A DNA stretch of 64,000 nucleotides from assembly GCA_015680685.1 (NCBI GenBank), contig MNCI01017621.1:64001-128000 (forward strand). The letters are read 5' to 3'. This DNA comes from Gnetum montanum (taxonomy: Eukaryota > Streptophyta > Gnetopsida > Gnetales > Gnetaceae). This document shows, piece after piece, positions 20,511 to 32,559 of this stretch (within the stretch, counting starts at the first letter, position 1; each line of letters begins with the position of its first letter). The position numbers were made by a program, and so were the translations under genes. The notes under the pieces are model-generated. The model was given only the letters and a program-made list of their open reading frames with translations, had not been told where the DNA came from and made no database searches.

Positions 20511-21954
20511 GAAGAATTTTTGCAAAGCATGGCTTACTACAGGCATCAATTCATCTTCCTTGTTTTAATCCTATGAGTTCATTTCTTCCCATTTTGTTTT
20601 AATTACTTAGCTAATAGTTTAGATAATATCATGCCTAGCATTTATTTTTGGGATTTTTTCTCAGTTTTTAAGTAATATTAAACTTCTATTAAGATTTTCC
20701 ATAAAAGAGCTTATGTTGTTGAAAAGCCTCTAGAGTAATTTAATAGTAATGTCTTGACAAATTTGCCTATTTTGAGCATAGAGGATCTAGGCAAATCTTT
20801 GATATTTTGAGACGACTAAAATAGCTTCATTATTTTAAAGTGTATTGCCTTAGTATTTCAATCCTGAAATTGTCAAATTTTTTGAAGGCTCTATTAAATG
20901 CAATTCTCAACAACTATTAACTAGCCAAACTAGAGACTTATACTTTGTCCTTTACACAAAATTTTTGGTAGTATAATAAGATTCTCTTTTATGAAATTTC
21001 TTGTTGAGCTAAAAGTATTTGGATAATTTGTAGTTAGATTGAATTGTAATAGCTTTATTGTGAAGTGTTTCCTTGTGTCAATTTATCTTGCTTAAATATT
21101 CGAGATTTCACACAAGTCTACTTTCTTTTCTTTCTCTTTCCAAGTCCATTGAATTTCACTCTATTTCTTGTTTTCTTATGGAACTTTTTCTCTAGGGGAA
21201 TCAAGAGTAGATTGGCAGAATTGTGCTCAAATGTTTTTGGAAAATTTTATCTGTTACAAGTAACGTACTATAAGGACTATATAGACTAAGTGATTGGACA
21301 AAATAGGAATCTTCAACAACTCACATTATTTGACAAAGTTAGCTAAATTTATTTTATGATAGCCAAATATAGTTTCATACACAACCCAATCATTTCAACA
21401 TTCACAATAGTAAACACATACTCACGATTACTCATGTTTCATAACCAATGAGTCTATTTGGAGGTATTTAAGCCTTGGTGTTGCCAAATACTAGTAAGCA
21501 GCTAAACCCTATTTGAAGAATACCTTTGATCTTATGATCCCCAAAGGTTGTGAAATCAGAGGCCCCCAACATTGGCGGTCCCAAATGGTCACCGACAGTT
21601 CTTTTGGCACTAGAAGGATGGCTTGAAAATTTGTCCTCTAAGTTCATAACCTTGATAGTCGTAGCACATCAACAGTTCTTTGTTGCTAGTAGGGCTTAAA
21701 AATTAGATACTATTTCAAGTTTATGACCAAATAGATTGATAGTTTGGAAGATTTTAAAGGTTTCAAAGAAATTCTTAATTTTAAGATTAATTATTCATCT
21801 AAAGAAGAATAGAAGAAGGTTCTTGAGTTTGGGACAAGTAGTGGAGTAAAAACTAGAAGGATAAAAAGATCACCTCTTCTATTTGGTTTGTTAGTTTATA
21901 AGAGAAAGTCAAAGAAACATAAAAGTTCAATGATCAAAAGGAATTCTAATAGGA
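20511..21954 (+). other. Element D leader, non-coding
   Basis: AT-rich, without a supported gene; short open frames have no family match. It probably spans R/U5, the PBS and the leader of D. CCAACATTGGCGGTCCC near 21570 could be a decayed PBS region, but I cannot match it to a tRNA. Confidence 0.35.
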
Positions 21955-23090
21955 TGACGAATCCTTAGCAAAGAGTTACACCATTAGGATTTCAAAATTA
22001 CAATGATATTCCTAAGGTAGTTTACAAATATCTGCGTGAGCCTTTCATTCCTAGAAAAGCTTACTTGGCTGAAGAATACATCCACTTATTTGAGTTAGCT
22101 TTAGCTGATGCAACTATACAACCCCAAGATCAAGCTTGTAGGTTGTTTGTAGCAAATTTAAAGGATATTGCTCAAATTTGGTATTCAAACTTGCCAAGCA
22201 ACAATATCACAAGTTGGTACGATATAAAAAGTCTTTTTTTGGCCCAATTTGGCAATCAATTGGATCAACAACTATACTATGGGTTAGTACAAGCTAAGCA
22301 AGGAGTTAAAGAACTTGTTAGAGATTTTAATATCAAGTTTCAACAAATTTGTGGACTCTTTCAAAGACAATATAGGCCATTAGATGAAATGCATAGAGAT
22401 ACTTATCTTAAGGCTATAAATCCTAATATTTCAATCTACTTCAGAAGAACTCCAAACTTGTTAACATTGAATGACTACTTTAGTGAAGCTATAAAGTTAG
22501 AAAAATAATTAAACTTGAATCATGAAGAAATTATCATAACTCAAAAAAGAGAAGAGAAAATGAAGATTGCTATGTAAGATTTTGCTCAACTTAAGTATTA
22601 CCAAGGCCATCTTGTGTTAAGATAGAGCAAGAGTTAGAAAGCAAAGAATCTAAAAAAGAACAGTTAATGAGAGACTTGATTAACAATGTAGTGAAACTAG
22701 AAAAGAAACATATAAAGTATAAGCATTAAGATACTAAGTTAGTAGAAGACAAGGTTGAAAATGATCTTGTTATGTCTAAATTTCTTAATATTGAATTAGA
22801 TAATAAGCTATCTAGTGTTCATTATGCAAGCAAATCTTCTAACAATGGATCTAGTGATACTTCTTCTCTATCAAGTTCTAAAGAGGATATGCCATCAGAT
22901 GAAGAGTGTAATAACAATGAGGAAAATATGTATAATCTTCGATCAAAGAAAAGATTAACTACTTCTAGGCCTCCAAACATTGTATCTAATCCATCTACTA
23001 AGAGAAAGGTCTTTGAGCCAAGTAAAAGAGAGAGAAATAAAAGTAAAGAAGATCAACTAGATTAAACTATTCAAAATAAAACTCTTAATA
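21955..23090 (+). pseudogene. Element D gag
   Basis: The gag core at 22065-22508 reads YIHLFELALADATIQPQDQA, then LKDIAQIWYSNLPSNNITSW and a conserved LVRDFNIKFQQICGLF, typical of the Retrotrans_gag domain. Upstream in-frame sequence (VYKYLREPFIPRKAYLAE) extends it to about 21990. After a stop at 22506 come broken frames with Lys/Glu-rich segments and a Ser/Asp/Glu-rich part (22772-23065). No clear zinc knuckle. Non-functional. Confidence 0.7.
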
Positions 23091-23215
23091 AATGGATGAA
23101 GAAACTAAACTTTTATGGAGATGGAAAATATGATTTGATTGAAGACCTTCAACATGTCAAGGTAAATATTAGCATATATTAATTGTTAGAGCTAGGAGAT
23201 CATCAAAGATAAGCT

Positions 23216-23735
23216 TTGGAATCCATTAAAGCTAGAAAGAGAGTTGAAGAATTAGAGTTAAGCTATGTATCTAACATTGGTAAGACAACAAAAACTAGCT
23301 ATGATTGTACTCTTGATAAAGAAGCTATTCCTATTCTTTTAACAATGAAATTTAGGGATAAATATATTCACAATTGTTTGGTTGATTTTGGAGCTACATC
23401 TACCATCATGCCATTGACTATATGCAAAAACTTAGTTTGATTCCTAAGCAATCCAATAAAAAGATTATTCAAGTGGACAAAAGTAGAGTAAAGATTGTGG
23501 ATCAATTGCCAAATGTTCTATTAGAAATTACTTCTAAAGCCTGTATCAAAATTATAGTAACTATTGAAGTGGTAAATATCTTAGATTCACATAGTCTTTT
23601 GTTGAGTAGAAGTTGAAGTAAGAATTTCTCTAGTTACATATCAACAGATTATTCTCTTATGTAAATACATTGAAAAAGGAAGCTGAATCAAATATGCATA
23701 TACACTAAACCTTTGATGAATGAAAATGTTGGCAC
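23216..23735 (+). pseudogene. Element D protease
   Basis: Retropepsin-like segment: IPILLTMKFRDKYIHNCLVD, FGATSTIMPLTICK. The active-site triad, normally D-S-G or D-T-G, reads D-F-G, so catalysis is lost. A frame change follows at about 23435, then IIQVDKSRVKIVDQLPNVLL and a DSHSLLLSRSWS stretch that ends the domain. The last 180 bases recur at 30233-30412 on the other side of element C. Confidence 0.7.
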
Positions 23736-23737
23736 AT
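23553..23737 (+). repeat. Flank duplicated around element C, left copy
   Basis: About 182 bases aligned with 30233-30412 at about 91% identity (16 differences counted by eye), with no gaps. Both copies encode the same stretch after protease. A simple insertion would give a 5-base duplication, so something else happened here. Confidence 0.75.
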
Positions 23738-23811
23738 TTGGCCATTTTATGGAACAGCAAAAGTAGATACTAGAAAAAGGCAACGGTAGAGAACATGATA
23801 AAAATTATTCN

Positions 23812-24012
23812 GAAAAGTTATAAAAATATTATACCTCAGACTTACTTAACAATACACCGTGATAAATACAAGTAAGTCTGGGAAGACAATGAATAATTAA
23901 CCTTAAGTGTTCCATGAGGCATGTAGGCACTTAGTCTATGGAGTTCGACCGTATCGTGTGTGTTACGCTCGTATTCGTATGGTTGAGTGTAGGGGTACCT
24001 CGCCACTCATCA
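23812..24012 (+). repeat. Element C 5' LTR fragment
   Basis: Matches the last 200 bases of the 3' LTR (30033-30232), starting in AAAAGTTATAAAAAT and ending CGCCACTCATCA. The rest of the LTR, including promoter, is missing. TTGGCTTGCTGGGGAC right after it is a PBS with a four-base deletion compared with the tRNA-Asp site. Confidence 0.8.
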
Positions 24013-24152
24013 TTGGCTTGCTGGGGACTAAGTGTTTGTGTGCTAAGTAGAACATAGGAGATCACTCACATCGTTGGGAGCTTAAACGAACCCTTAGGGT
24101 TAATTAAACAAAAAAATTATATAACGGTTAAGCAGCACACCGAATAATAAAC

Positions 24153-27100
24153 ATGTCTTCTTCTTCAAACAAAAGCAATTCACCACCTAGGGATCATACT
24201 AGAAACAGTCGGCGGTCTAAAACACATAACCAAAATTAGCTAATTCCTCAACAATATAGGGTGGTGTATACTCATCTCGATGAGTATATACCTAATTTTA
24301 CCTTTATCCTCCATCAGGATGAACAGATGCGCTAGAGAGACTTGCAAGGTAACATAGTGTTACCTCTAGATCGGGCAGTCCCTAACATGCTCCTCCGTGC
24401 CCTGGCACAAATAAGCATGACAGAATTATACATTGAATACATTACGGCATACTTTGACACAAAGGATTACCATCCCATAGAAGTAGAATGTCTAAGGGAC
24501 TCAAGGTAGGAGAGCCACCATACATTGTTGAAGGGCAAAGGGGTCCTGCACGTCCTAAGTGAAATTGGAGATGGTGAACCACTTATAATGGGTTCTCCAT
24601 CAAATGATGTTCCCTCTCCTAATAATAGTGAGGAGGTGGGGTATTAGAACCTGCACTCCATGATACACAACCTTGGTTCTAATCATCGTGAATGCCAACT
24701 GTTCATCGAGGGAACAACAACACATGATAAGGACGGGCACTCAAATTGTCATCACAATCGGGGCCGAAGCCATCGAAGAGAAGGTAAGAAACATTGTCAT
24801 GGTGATGGTTCTCCTTCTTCTTCCCCTTCATCACATCATTCACCCTCTCCTTCCACATCAGGGCGTAGTCACTAAGAGCATAACGGTGAGGATAGAGGTA
24901 GGTAAAATGAAAGACCTCGACGAGAGAGTCGAGAGCGAGAACAAGAGCATGAACGAATGGAAAGTAGGGAACAATGTAGACATCATAGACGTCATGAAAG
25001 AGATGATCATGACAAGCCCCTACTTGCCACTCGGAGTATGCTAGATATAATGGAGGTAGTGAGAATACCAACAAGGCATCAAAAAGATAGTCAGATCAAG
25101 CGCTTAGATATGAACAATATCCCACGCTTTGAAGGGGGATACAACGTGGATCCGAAAAATCATTTATAGGAATTTCATAATGCCTGTGCCTTACAAAACA
25201 TAGAAAACAAGTGGCAAAAATTGAAGTTGTTTCCCAAGACACTCATAAAGGAAGCAGAGAGTTGGTATTGGTCCTTAGAATTGGAAACCATTAGGAGGTG
25301 GATTACGATGTTAGAATTCTTCAACGCTAAATATCAAATGTACTCTAGAGTGTCTAACTTGCGTAAGCAAATCCAAGGATGGAAGCAAGGTACTCATGAA
25401 CCCTTGGATGCTGCCATGGGCTGCTACTATGCATTGGATGAGTGAGATTCTACGATGAAGTGGATGAGTCACCACTCAAAGAGTTGGTGAATAGGAAAAC
25501 CTTGCCGCTTCAAAAGCTAACAACGGAAGTATTGACTAAGGTAGATGAAGTATGGAGCTCCTTAGATAGTAAAATTGAAACTGTCGTAAAGATTGTAGAG
25601 GAGTATAAGGAGGAATGAAGTAGTGACAAGGACAAGAAAAAGCGGAGAGATTCAGGCCCTGCATGTGACAAGGGTAAGGGGAAAATAACTATCTCCAATG
25701 AGGTTGTGGATTCATACATAAACAATGATGGTGGATGTGAGATCTACCAATATGACCATTCCAAGGGATGTTGTCCAATCATCTCACATCTACAAGAGTC
25801 TGGGGTGTATGAACTTAACCCGAGACTCAATAGACGGCAGACACCCCGAAGGTTACCTTATCCCCAAGGTATCCCAAGACAGTTCCACCAACTGTTGATG
25901 TACTATCCAAGTGGAACTCCACCACAACCCATCAGACAACATCAGCAGTGGCAATACCCACAGTCATGGTGGATGCCATTGCCTAAACATCAATACCCTT
26001 ACCAACAACCCGATCTTTATGGCTACTACGTGCAGCAACCAATTTCTCCAAGTGACTCCATGGGTCACACAACTCCCCAATGTCACTACCAAGTTCGGGA
26101 GTACTTTAGAAGGACTCCTTCTCCTTCGGGAGATGCTCTGCATCCATACCATCCTCCAAATCCATCTGCCTCTCTTCCATTGGTAGTTCCCATACCACCC
26201 ACTCCAACAATGCAAGGGGAACTCTCCACTCAACTGCAGCAAGGTAACGCTACGAGAGCCATGACCATTCAACCTGCTATTGGTTCTAACAACCGCAAAA
26301 AGAGAAGACCTTTCTTCAAAACCAAAAGCCCAAACAAGCTCTCACAACCACAAGCGGTTGAGTCTAGGTATGCTTCTCCAACACATAAGGCTTCGAAGCA
26401 CCCTTCAGTCCAACAACAGAGCTTAACGCATACGGTTATGTTAACACATATCGTAACCGTCTGGATCAAGGTAGGCCACTTTCCTAGGAAACTGTCTAAC
26501 CCTGGAAGTCCCTTACTGTACCTCCAAGTTGCCGGGAATGAACCTGATAAGGCTCTTCTTGACTCAGGTTCCAGAGTCAACTTAATATCACGAGAAATGT
26601 ATCAAGCCTAGAACTTGCCCCAACTTAAGAAGAGCAACATTCAACTAGAGCTGGTAGACCAGTCCATCACCATTCCCTTGGGATTGGTGGAGGACATTGT
26701 CACCACTGTGTGTGGTTGGTCATACCTAGCTAATTTCCTAGTGATAGAAGTTAACAACAACAAAGGGGACTTCCCAATTATAATGGGAAGGGCATGGCTA
26801 AGCACAATAGATGCATGCCTAGGGATTCACGATCTTTCCTTGGAGATATCTAAGGTAAATATTTATGGAAAGATCGAGAAGAAGANATCCTACATGCAAC
26901 TGATGTGCCCTAGAAACTATGAGACAAAGATGCTTGTATGTAGCAACCACACAACAAGTGGACACCCTGTGGTTGACAACTAGTCGAAAGAGCAAACCAA
27001 CATGCATGGAACGAACTGGGGGAATAACTCATGCCCACAACGAAGGCATAGATACATTGGAGTATGAGCATCGTCGATTTTCACCCCTTAATCTACGAAC

Positions 27101-27180
27101 ATCAATGGGGAGAAGTTGGGCACTTCTAAGAAATTCAAACAAACGCTCATTATTTTGGATCTCTCCCTTGTAATTCAGTC
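24153..27180 (+). pseudogene. Element C gag and protease
   Basis: Starts MSSSSNKSNSPP at 24153. N-terminal part includes VVYTHLDEYIPNFTFILHQD, then a Ser/His/Arg-rich hinge. The gag core (about 25100-25445) reads LFPKTLIKEAESWYWSLELE. The knuckle CEIYQYDHSKGCC (about 25735) has only part of the CCHC pattern. A Pro/Gln/Tyr-rich tail (25840-26260) is followed by the protease: KALLDSGSRVNLISREMYQA keeps D-S-G, and FPIIMGRAWLSTIDACLG closes the fold. Several frame changes, stops and an N at 26886. After about 27100 the pol frame is lost and the linker begins, where E continues into RT. Confidence 0.75.
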
Positions 27181-27641
27181 ATGGGGGAGATGGCCACCTA
27201 TGCCAATCATTTGGGGCCTCAGTTCTTTTTAAGTTTTTTTTTTACACGTTTTTATTTTACAAATTTCTTTAACTTTTCTTGTTTTTGTTTTACACATTTT
27301 TTTACATGTTTTTGTTTTACACATTTTTTTCTTACACATTTTTGTCTTACACATTTTTTTACACATTTTTGGCTTACACATTTTTGTTTTACACGTTTTT
27401 GTCTTACACATTTTTGTTTTACATATTTTTGTTGTACACGTTTTTGTTTTACACATTTTTGTTGTACACGTTTTTGTTTTACACATTTTTGTTTTACACA
27501 TTTTTGGCTTACACATTTTTGTTTTACACGTTTTTGTCTTACACGTTTTTGTTTTACANTTGCACATTTTTTTTTGGACATTTTTGTTTTACGAATTTCT
27601 TTAACTTTTCTTGTTTTTGTCTTACAACATCGTTATACTTT

Positions 27642-27674
<33 letters not shown>

Positions 27675-29400
27675 ATCCATCTTGTAAGTTTTTCATTTAA
27701 TAAGTGTTCTTAATGATGGTATGAACTGTGTTTTTATATTGATTGCTAATGTTTGGTTTTTACCTTTAAGTTATGATGTTGATACTAAGGTATGTTTCTT
27801 TTGATATAGTAGGCAATGAGTCCACTTCATCCATACATCCACAACTTTCTATGGTCTCTCTCGGCTTGGAAATGTACAGTCCCTTTCTAAACAAGAACTA
27901 TATTGAATCGGTGACTGGGCATTTCTCAAACTAAGGAAGGACTTAAGGATTGAAAAGGGTGTGACTTCAAGGGAACTTGATGCATTGTGTTGGCAATTCT
28001 CTTGGGTGCTTGGATGTTTTCTTCTTGAGTTTTCTTACCATTTCGATGTTACCCAATTATCGGGAAGGTGAGCAAATAAAAATAACAAAGGCTTTGCATG
28101 GTGTGGTTCTCACGCATAAACATATAAAAAACAAAAAAAATAGTGAGAATTCAAAGCACACCCCTTAGACGAAATAATCATTTGGGCTACAAGCACTGGT
28201 TATGGAACTAAAATAAAATGTTCCCTCTAACTAAGGCCCTTCTCACTTCCCATTCTCTTCTCCTTGTTTCGTCGGAATGGTGCTGGCTCTTAGGTTAAGG
28301 CATTCTTGTTACTTTAAGTGGATGGATTAGCTGAATGCATTAATGCGAAGTCACTAGATGTGGTTTTTTTGAGGCCGGACTTGGAATGGGATCTACTAAG
28401 TCACATTAACCATGCAATACTCAAGGGGTTGTACACCACCTTATTCTTGGGATTCCATTCCATTCTCTTCTCTTCACCCTTCTCTCCATTATTCACCTCA
28501 TTGTCGGTTGTATCATTAGTGTATATTTTGGTTGATGCATTGTTTTGTTTTTGGTAAATTCTTGCGGTTAAGACTTTAACTCTTGTTCCAAATGACATTC
28601 CCAGAGCCTACGGACTCTTTGAATGTGGGTTTGTCAGGGCATTAAGGGCATGAGCCTGCTTTGGAGAGGACCCATTGATGTTTCTATTTGGTGCACTAGT
28701 TAAATTCTTTCCCCTAACATTTTTGCAATCTATTTTATTTTGTTCATTTCCATCTTAACATCCATCTCATCGACATTACAGTTATCTCTTTTTCTCCATC
28801 TTTCTTGTTCTTTATTCTTTCTACATTCTATCACTACCGAAGGTTTGCTCTTAGTCATGGGGGTCCAGACCCAAATTTTTTCAATTTTCTTCTAACCCCT
28901 ACACCTTCAGTAGTCACCACTATGATATCTCCAGATTTGTATTAGCCATACCACAACTCAGCCAATGGACCTTTCATCGAAGCAAGGTATCAATTGCATT
29001 GAAATTCATTTACCCTTGCTAATATAAGACTGTGTTGTGTGTGTAGATGGCAATCATGTAACCAGGAATTGGATCTGGAGAGAACACTTGAAATGGAGTA
29101 GAGCTGAAGCAGCTATGCAAGGAGCAAGATCAATGGTGTGCTTATGGATAGACAATGAAAGGCGTAATCTTGGCATTGGCAGCAACAAAACTTCTCTCTA
29201 TCTCTCTCTCTCAGCTGCCAAATGAGGCCTGATGTCAAATGTATAAAATGTTCACTCTTATTGTCATGAACACTAGTTTTGTCTTGTCTTGTAATGATGA
29301 TCCGTTCACATGTCATCCCATTAGTTCCATTTTGAGTCAATAATCGCATACCGTCCCAATATTTTGTAAGGAACTCGAGGACAAGTTTTTATTCAGTCAT
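27181..29400 (+). other. Element C linker
   Basis: Starts at CATGGGGGAGATGGCCACC, matching the point after integrase in E (40555). Carries the same conserved phrases (for example GTGACTTCAAGGGAACTTGAT near 27961; AAAGCACACCCCTTAGACGA near 28154). It has an expanded T-rich minisatellite and a (TG)n run (27648-27674). Its last 500 bases are unlike A or E and have neither ORF2 nor the promoter cassette. ATCTCTCTCTCTC at about 29200 is a short microsatellite. Confidence 0.6.
27236..27640 (+). repeat. T-rich 15-17 bp minisatellite
   Basis: About 25 imperfect copies of ACACATTTTTGTTTT, with ACACG and GTCTT variants. It reads as open in several frames on both strands (for example KTKMCK repeats), which is an artefact of the repeat. 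The equivalent place in A (7905-8000) and E (40600-40690) is T-rich but not expanded. A single N at 27559 interrupts it. Confidence 0.85.
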
Positions 29401-29407
29401 GGGGGTA

Positions 29408-30232
29408 TGATGGGATGTGATATCGCATGGGCCACAATATCGCTTCTGCCACGATATCGCATCCCCCGTGATATCGTGTCGTACGCGATATCATAGTGCA
29501 CCGTCAAATCTATAAATAAGAGGTGGCTCTCCCTTGTTTCTCATTCTAAGCCTAGACCGTAGTGAAACTCTGGTAGTTTGATCCCTCTAGAGATAGAATA
29601 TTTTCTATGTGCCCACAGTAGGAGCTCCAAAGTGAATGGATCTTTATTTGAGCAAATATTGTACCTGAACACATGTTTGTGTACGGAAATAAAGAGGAAC
29701 TTCTTGGATAAACCTTGCAGTGCATGGAATTGGCTAATTAGGACTTTATTTATTGTATTTACTATTTATCATATAATTGCTTTATTAGTCATTAAATATC
29801 TCTCAACCCTTCTCTCCTAGTTAAGTGCCTCAGTATGACCACTTCGAGCATGTGCGTTACTCTTGGTGATCCTAGCAACGATTAGCGTTTGGTAACCAAG
29901 GTTGCATCGGTTCAGGGTGTGAACGGTAAGTGGGAATAGATACTGATGCTAGGTTAATTCAGGCTTAGTTAGTTAAAGTTAGTCAATTAGTCTCTTTACC
30001 TTCCACCTTATCAGCATAGGAGATAAAAATCAAAAAGCTATAAAAATCATATACCTCAGACTTACTTAACAATACACCGTGACAAATACAAGTAAGTCTA
30101 GGAAGATAACAAATAATTAACCTTAAGTGTTCCATGAGGCGTGTAGGCACTTAGTCTGTGGAGTTCGACCAAATCGCGTGTGTTACACTCGTATTTGTAT
30201 GGTTGAGTGTAGGGGTACCTCGCCACTCATCA
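29408..30232 (+). repeat. Element C 3' LTR (825 bp)
   Basis: Follows CATGGGGGTA, a polypurine tract as in A. Starts TGATGGGATGTG, ends CGCCACTCATCA. U3 has four GATATCGC-type palindromes (29415-29492) before TATAAATA at 29511-29518, so it is closest to A's LTR in motif type. The sequence after it, AAAAGTATAG, belongs to element D. Confidence 0.85.
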
Positions 30233-30412
30233 AAAAGTATAGTAACTATTCAAGTGGTAAATATCTTGGATTCACATAGTCTTTTGTTGAGTAGAAGTTG
30301 AAGTAAGAATTTCTCTAGTTACATATCAATAGACTATTCTCATATGTAATTACCTTGGAAAAGGAAGCCGAATGAAATATACTTGTACACTAAACCTTTG
30401 ATGAATGAAAAC
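30233..30412 (+). repeat. Flank duplicated around element C, right copy
   Basis: Second copy of 23553-23737 at about 91% identity. It reads on without a break into the RNase H domain at 30413, so this copy is the one joined to the rest of D's pol. Confidence 0.75.
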
Positions 30413-31055
30413 ATTACTTTGAAAGGAAATAATAAATTCATTGAAACAAGAGCTTTTGAAACTAGAATTTAATGCTTGAAGAAGTTGATAACTTTGAAAA
30501 AAAAGGAATTTCAAGGTGATAGCAAGTGGGAACTATACTTTGATGGTCCTTGTAACTCCAAAGGTGTAGGAGCTGGAGTAGTTCTAGTAAAAGATAATTC
30601 CCTAAAAATATTCAAGGTAATTCATTTATCATTCCCTTGTATAAATAACAAGGCTAAACACGAAGCTCTAAGTATTGGAAAAAGGAATTAAGATAATCAC
30701 TATAAAAGGAGACTCAAGATTATTTTGTGAACAAATTAATGGTAATTATGTAGTTAAAAGCTCATTCTTATGGCCTTATAAACAACTTATCTACAAAATG
30801 CTGAATCAATTTCCTCACTACTGAATATAACATATAGGTAGAGAAGAGAATTATATAGCAGATGATTTAGTGAAGGCAGCTTCAACATTAGATGTAAAAA
30901 AGATAGAAGGATACGAAGGAGTAATGATTGAAAAAGAACATTAGCCATCAGTACTAGATAACATAAAGCATTTACAAGTATTTGAAGATGATGATCAATT
31001 GCTTAGATTCTTAAGGAATAAATAAGAATTCAAAAGCCAAATCATACCTAAAACA
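30413..31055 (+). pseudogene. Element D archaeal-type RNase H, upstream of RT
   Basis: SKWELYFDGPCNSKGVGAGV (first catalytic Asp in YFDG) is followed by FPCINNKAKHEALSIG (Glu position in the HEAL box), ITIKGDSRLFCEQI (Asp in GDS) and REENYIADDLVKAAS (last Asp). These four blocks in order are the archaeal-type RNase H (aRNH) of some plant Ty3/gypsy elements. Then a linker with LDNIKHLQVFEDDDQLLRFL leads to RT. Frame changes at about 30690 and stops (TAG, TAA) break it. Confidence 0.7.
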
Positions 31056-32300
31056 ATGTCAAGGTTTAAGATGAATTCCATTCCCAAAAAGGTGATTGAT
31101 TATGAACATGAGTTTAGCAAACATTTGCTTACCAGAAAAGATATACAAAATCTAGATGATCAAACTTATGAAGCAATGAATTTTGGATCTATTGAGGTAC
31201 CAAAGATGCTAAATGTTACAAAGGAAAAGCATTCAATATTCAAGCAAAATTTATTATTACTCCTAAAAAATAATTTAGAAAATTTTTCTTGGTCTTACGA
31301 TGATCTTAAAACTTTTNATGGTATTCAACATGGCTTGCTAGCCTTGTTCTAGTAAGAAAGAAGAATGATGATATTAGGCTTTGTGTAGATTTCAGAAATT
31401 TGAATGAAGCCTCAAATAAAGATAAATATGCACTTCTTAAAATTGATGAAATGTTGATCAAAGTATCAAGTTGTCAAGTATATTCTTTCCTAGATGGTTT
31501 TTTAGGCTATAGGTAAATCATGGTAGATGAGGGAGATAGATATAAAACAACATTTATCACCAAATGGGGAACTTTGCTTACCAAAGAATGCCATTTAGAT
31601 TGTCAAATGTTGGAGCTACTTTAAAAAGAGCAAGGGATTTAGCCTTTAAAGGTCTAATAAACAAGTTTGTTATGGTTTATTTAGATGATATTACCATCTA
31701 TTCAAAAAGAAAGGAATATCTTATTGGTCATCTTCAACAAGTTTTTAATAGATGCCATAAGTATGGTATTTCATTAAATCCTAAGAAATATATCTTTAGG
31801 ATTTAATCTAGAAGTTTACTAGGCCATGTAATTTGTCAAGAAGGAATTGCTATAGATAACTCCCAAATTCAAGCAATACAAAATATTGAGCATCCTACAA
31901 GTAGAAAGTCACTTAGATCCTTCTTTGGAAAGATAAATTTTGTCAAGAAATTTATTTAATAATTCACTAAAATTACTAAACCTTTGACACATATGTTAAA
32001 GAAAGATGTCCTAGCAGAGAAAACACCAGAATTAGAGAGAGCCTTAGTAGAAATCAAAAGGGCTATTCAACTCCTTACTTGATAAAACCAAAATTGAAAG
32101 AAGATTTTTGGTTATATGCTTTTTCTTCAAATGATTCAATTGCTATTGTTTTAACTCAAAAAGATGAAGGTCAAGATGAATCAATTGGATTCTTTGGCTA
32201 TCAATTGAAAGGTTCAAAGTTAAATTATTTAGACTTGGAGAAACAAGCATTTGCAGTCATTAAGGCACTTCAACATTTCAAATATTACTAGGAAAGATCA
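31056..32300 (+). pseudogene. Element D reverse transcriptase and RNase H
   Basis: KNNLENFSWSYDDLKTF opens the RT. An N at 31317 marks a gap in the domain: about 50 residues expected in relatives are missing. Then LASLVLVRKKNDDIRLCVDF, the YLDD box in FVMVYLDDITIYSK (about 31660-31705) and the HLQQVFNRCHKYGISLNPKK stretch. The gypsy RNase H follows (32079-32291): WLYAFSSNDSIAIVL and GFFGYQLKGSKLNYLDLEKQ. Stops and frame changes throughout. Confidence 0.75.
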
Positions 32301-32559
32301 TTAGTTCACATTATGCTAATAGAGCCTATGGTTAATTAATTCTTAGCTTAGAATGAAATTGGATTAAAAGAGGGAAATGGCTCATAAAGCTTTAAGGTTT
32401 TCATTGGAAATATGCAAAACCATTAAAAGAATGAGATTAGGTATGTTAATTACTAGAGAAAATGAAGTATGTGTGCTTAAGACTCATGAAGGGAATTGGT
32501 ATGATCAAATTCTAGAATTCCTTGATACATAAAAGGTTTCAAATAATTTAAGTACTAGT

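Larger units (their letters stand above)
23738..30232 (+). mobile_element. Element C: gag-PR element lacking RT-INT
   Basis: Athila-like relative of A and E: 5'-truncated LTR (23812-24012), PBS, gag and protease (24153-27180), linker (27181-29400), PPT and complete 3' LTR (29408-30232). RT, RNase H, integrase and ORF2 are missing. Compared with E, pol is deleted from the part equivalent to 37670 up to about 40523. The 5' LTR has lost about 600 bases. The junction with D at 23738-23811 has unassigned bases and a single N. Confidence 0.75.

Noticed and set aside
24660-25074. Three overlapping frames on both strands in C's gag hinge
   Set aside because: Only the frame with the Ser/His/Arg-rich hinge continues C's gag; the other two are by-products of base composition.
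27229-27713. Long Cys/Lys/Thr- or Phe-rich open frames on both strands
   Set aside because: They are translations of the T-rich minisatellite in several frames, without start context or homologues.
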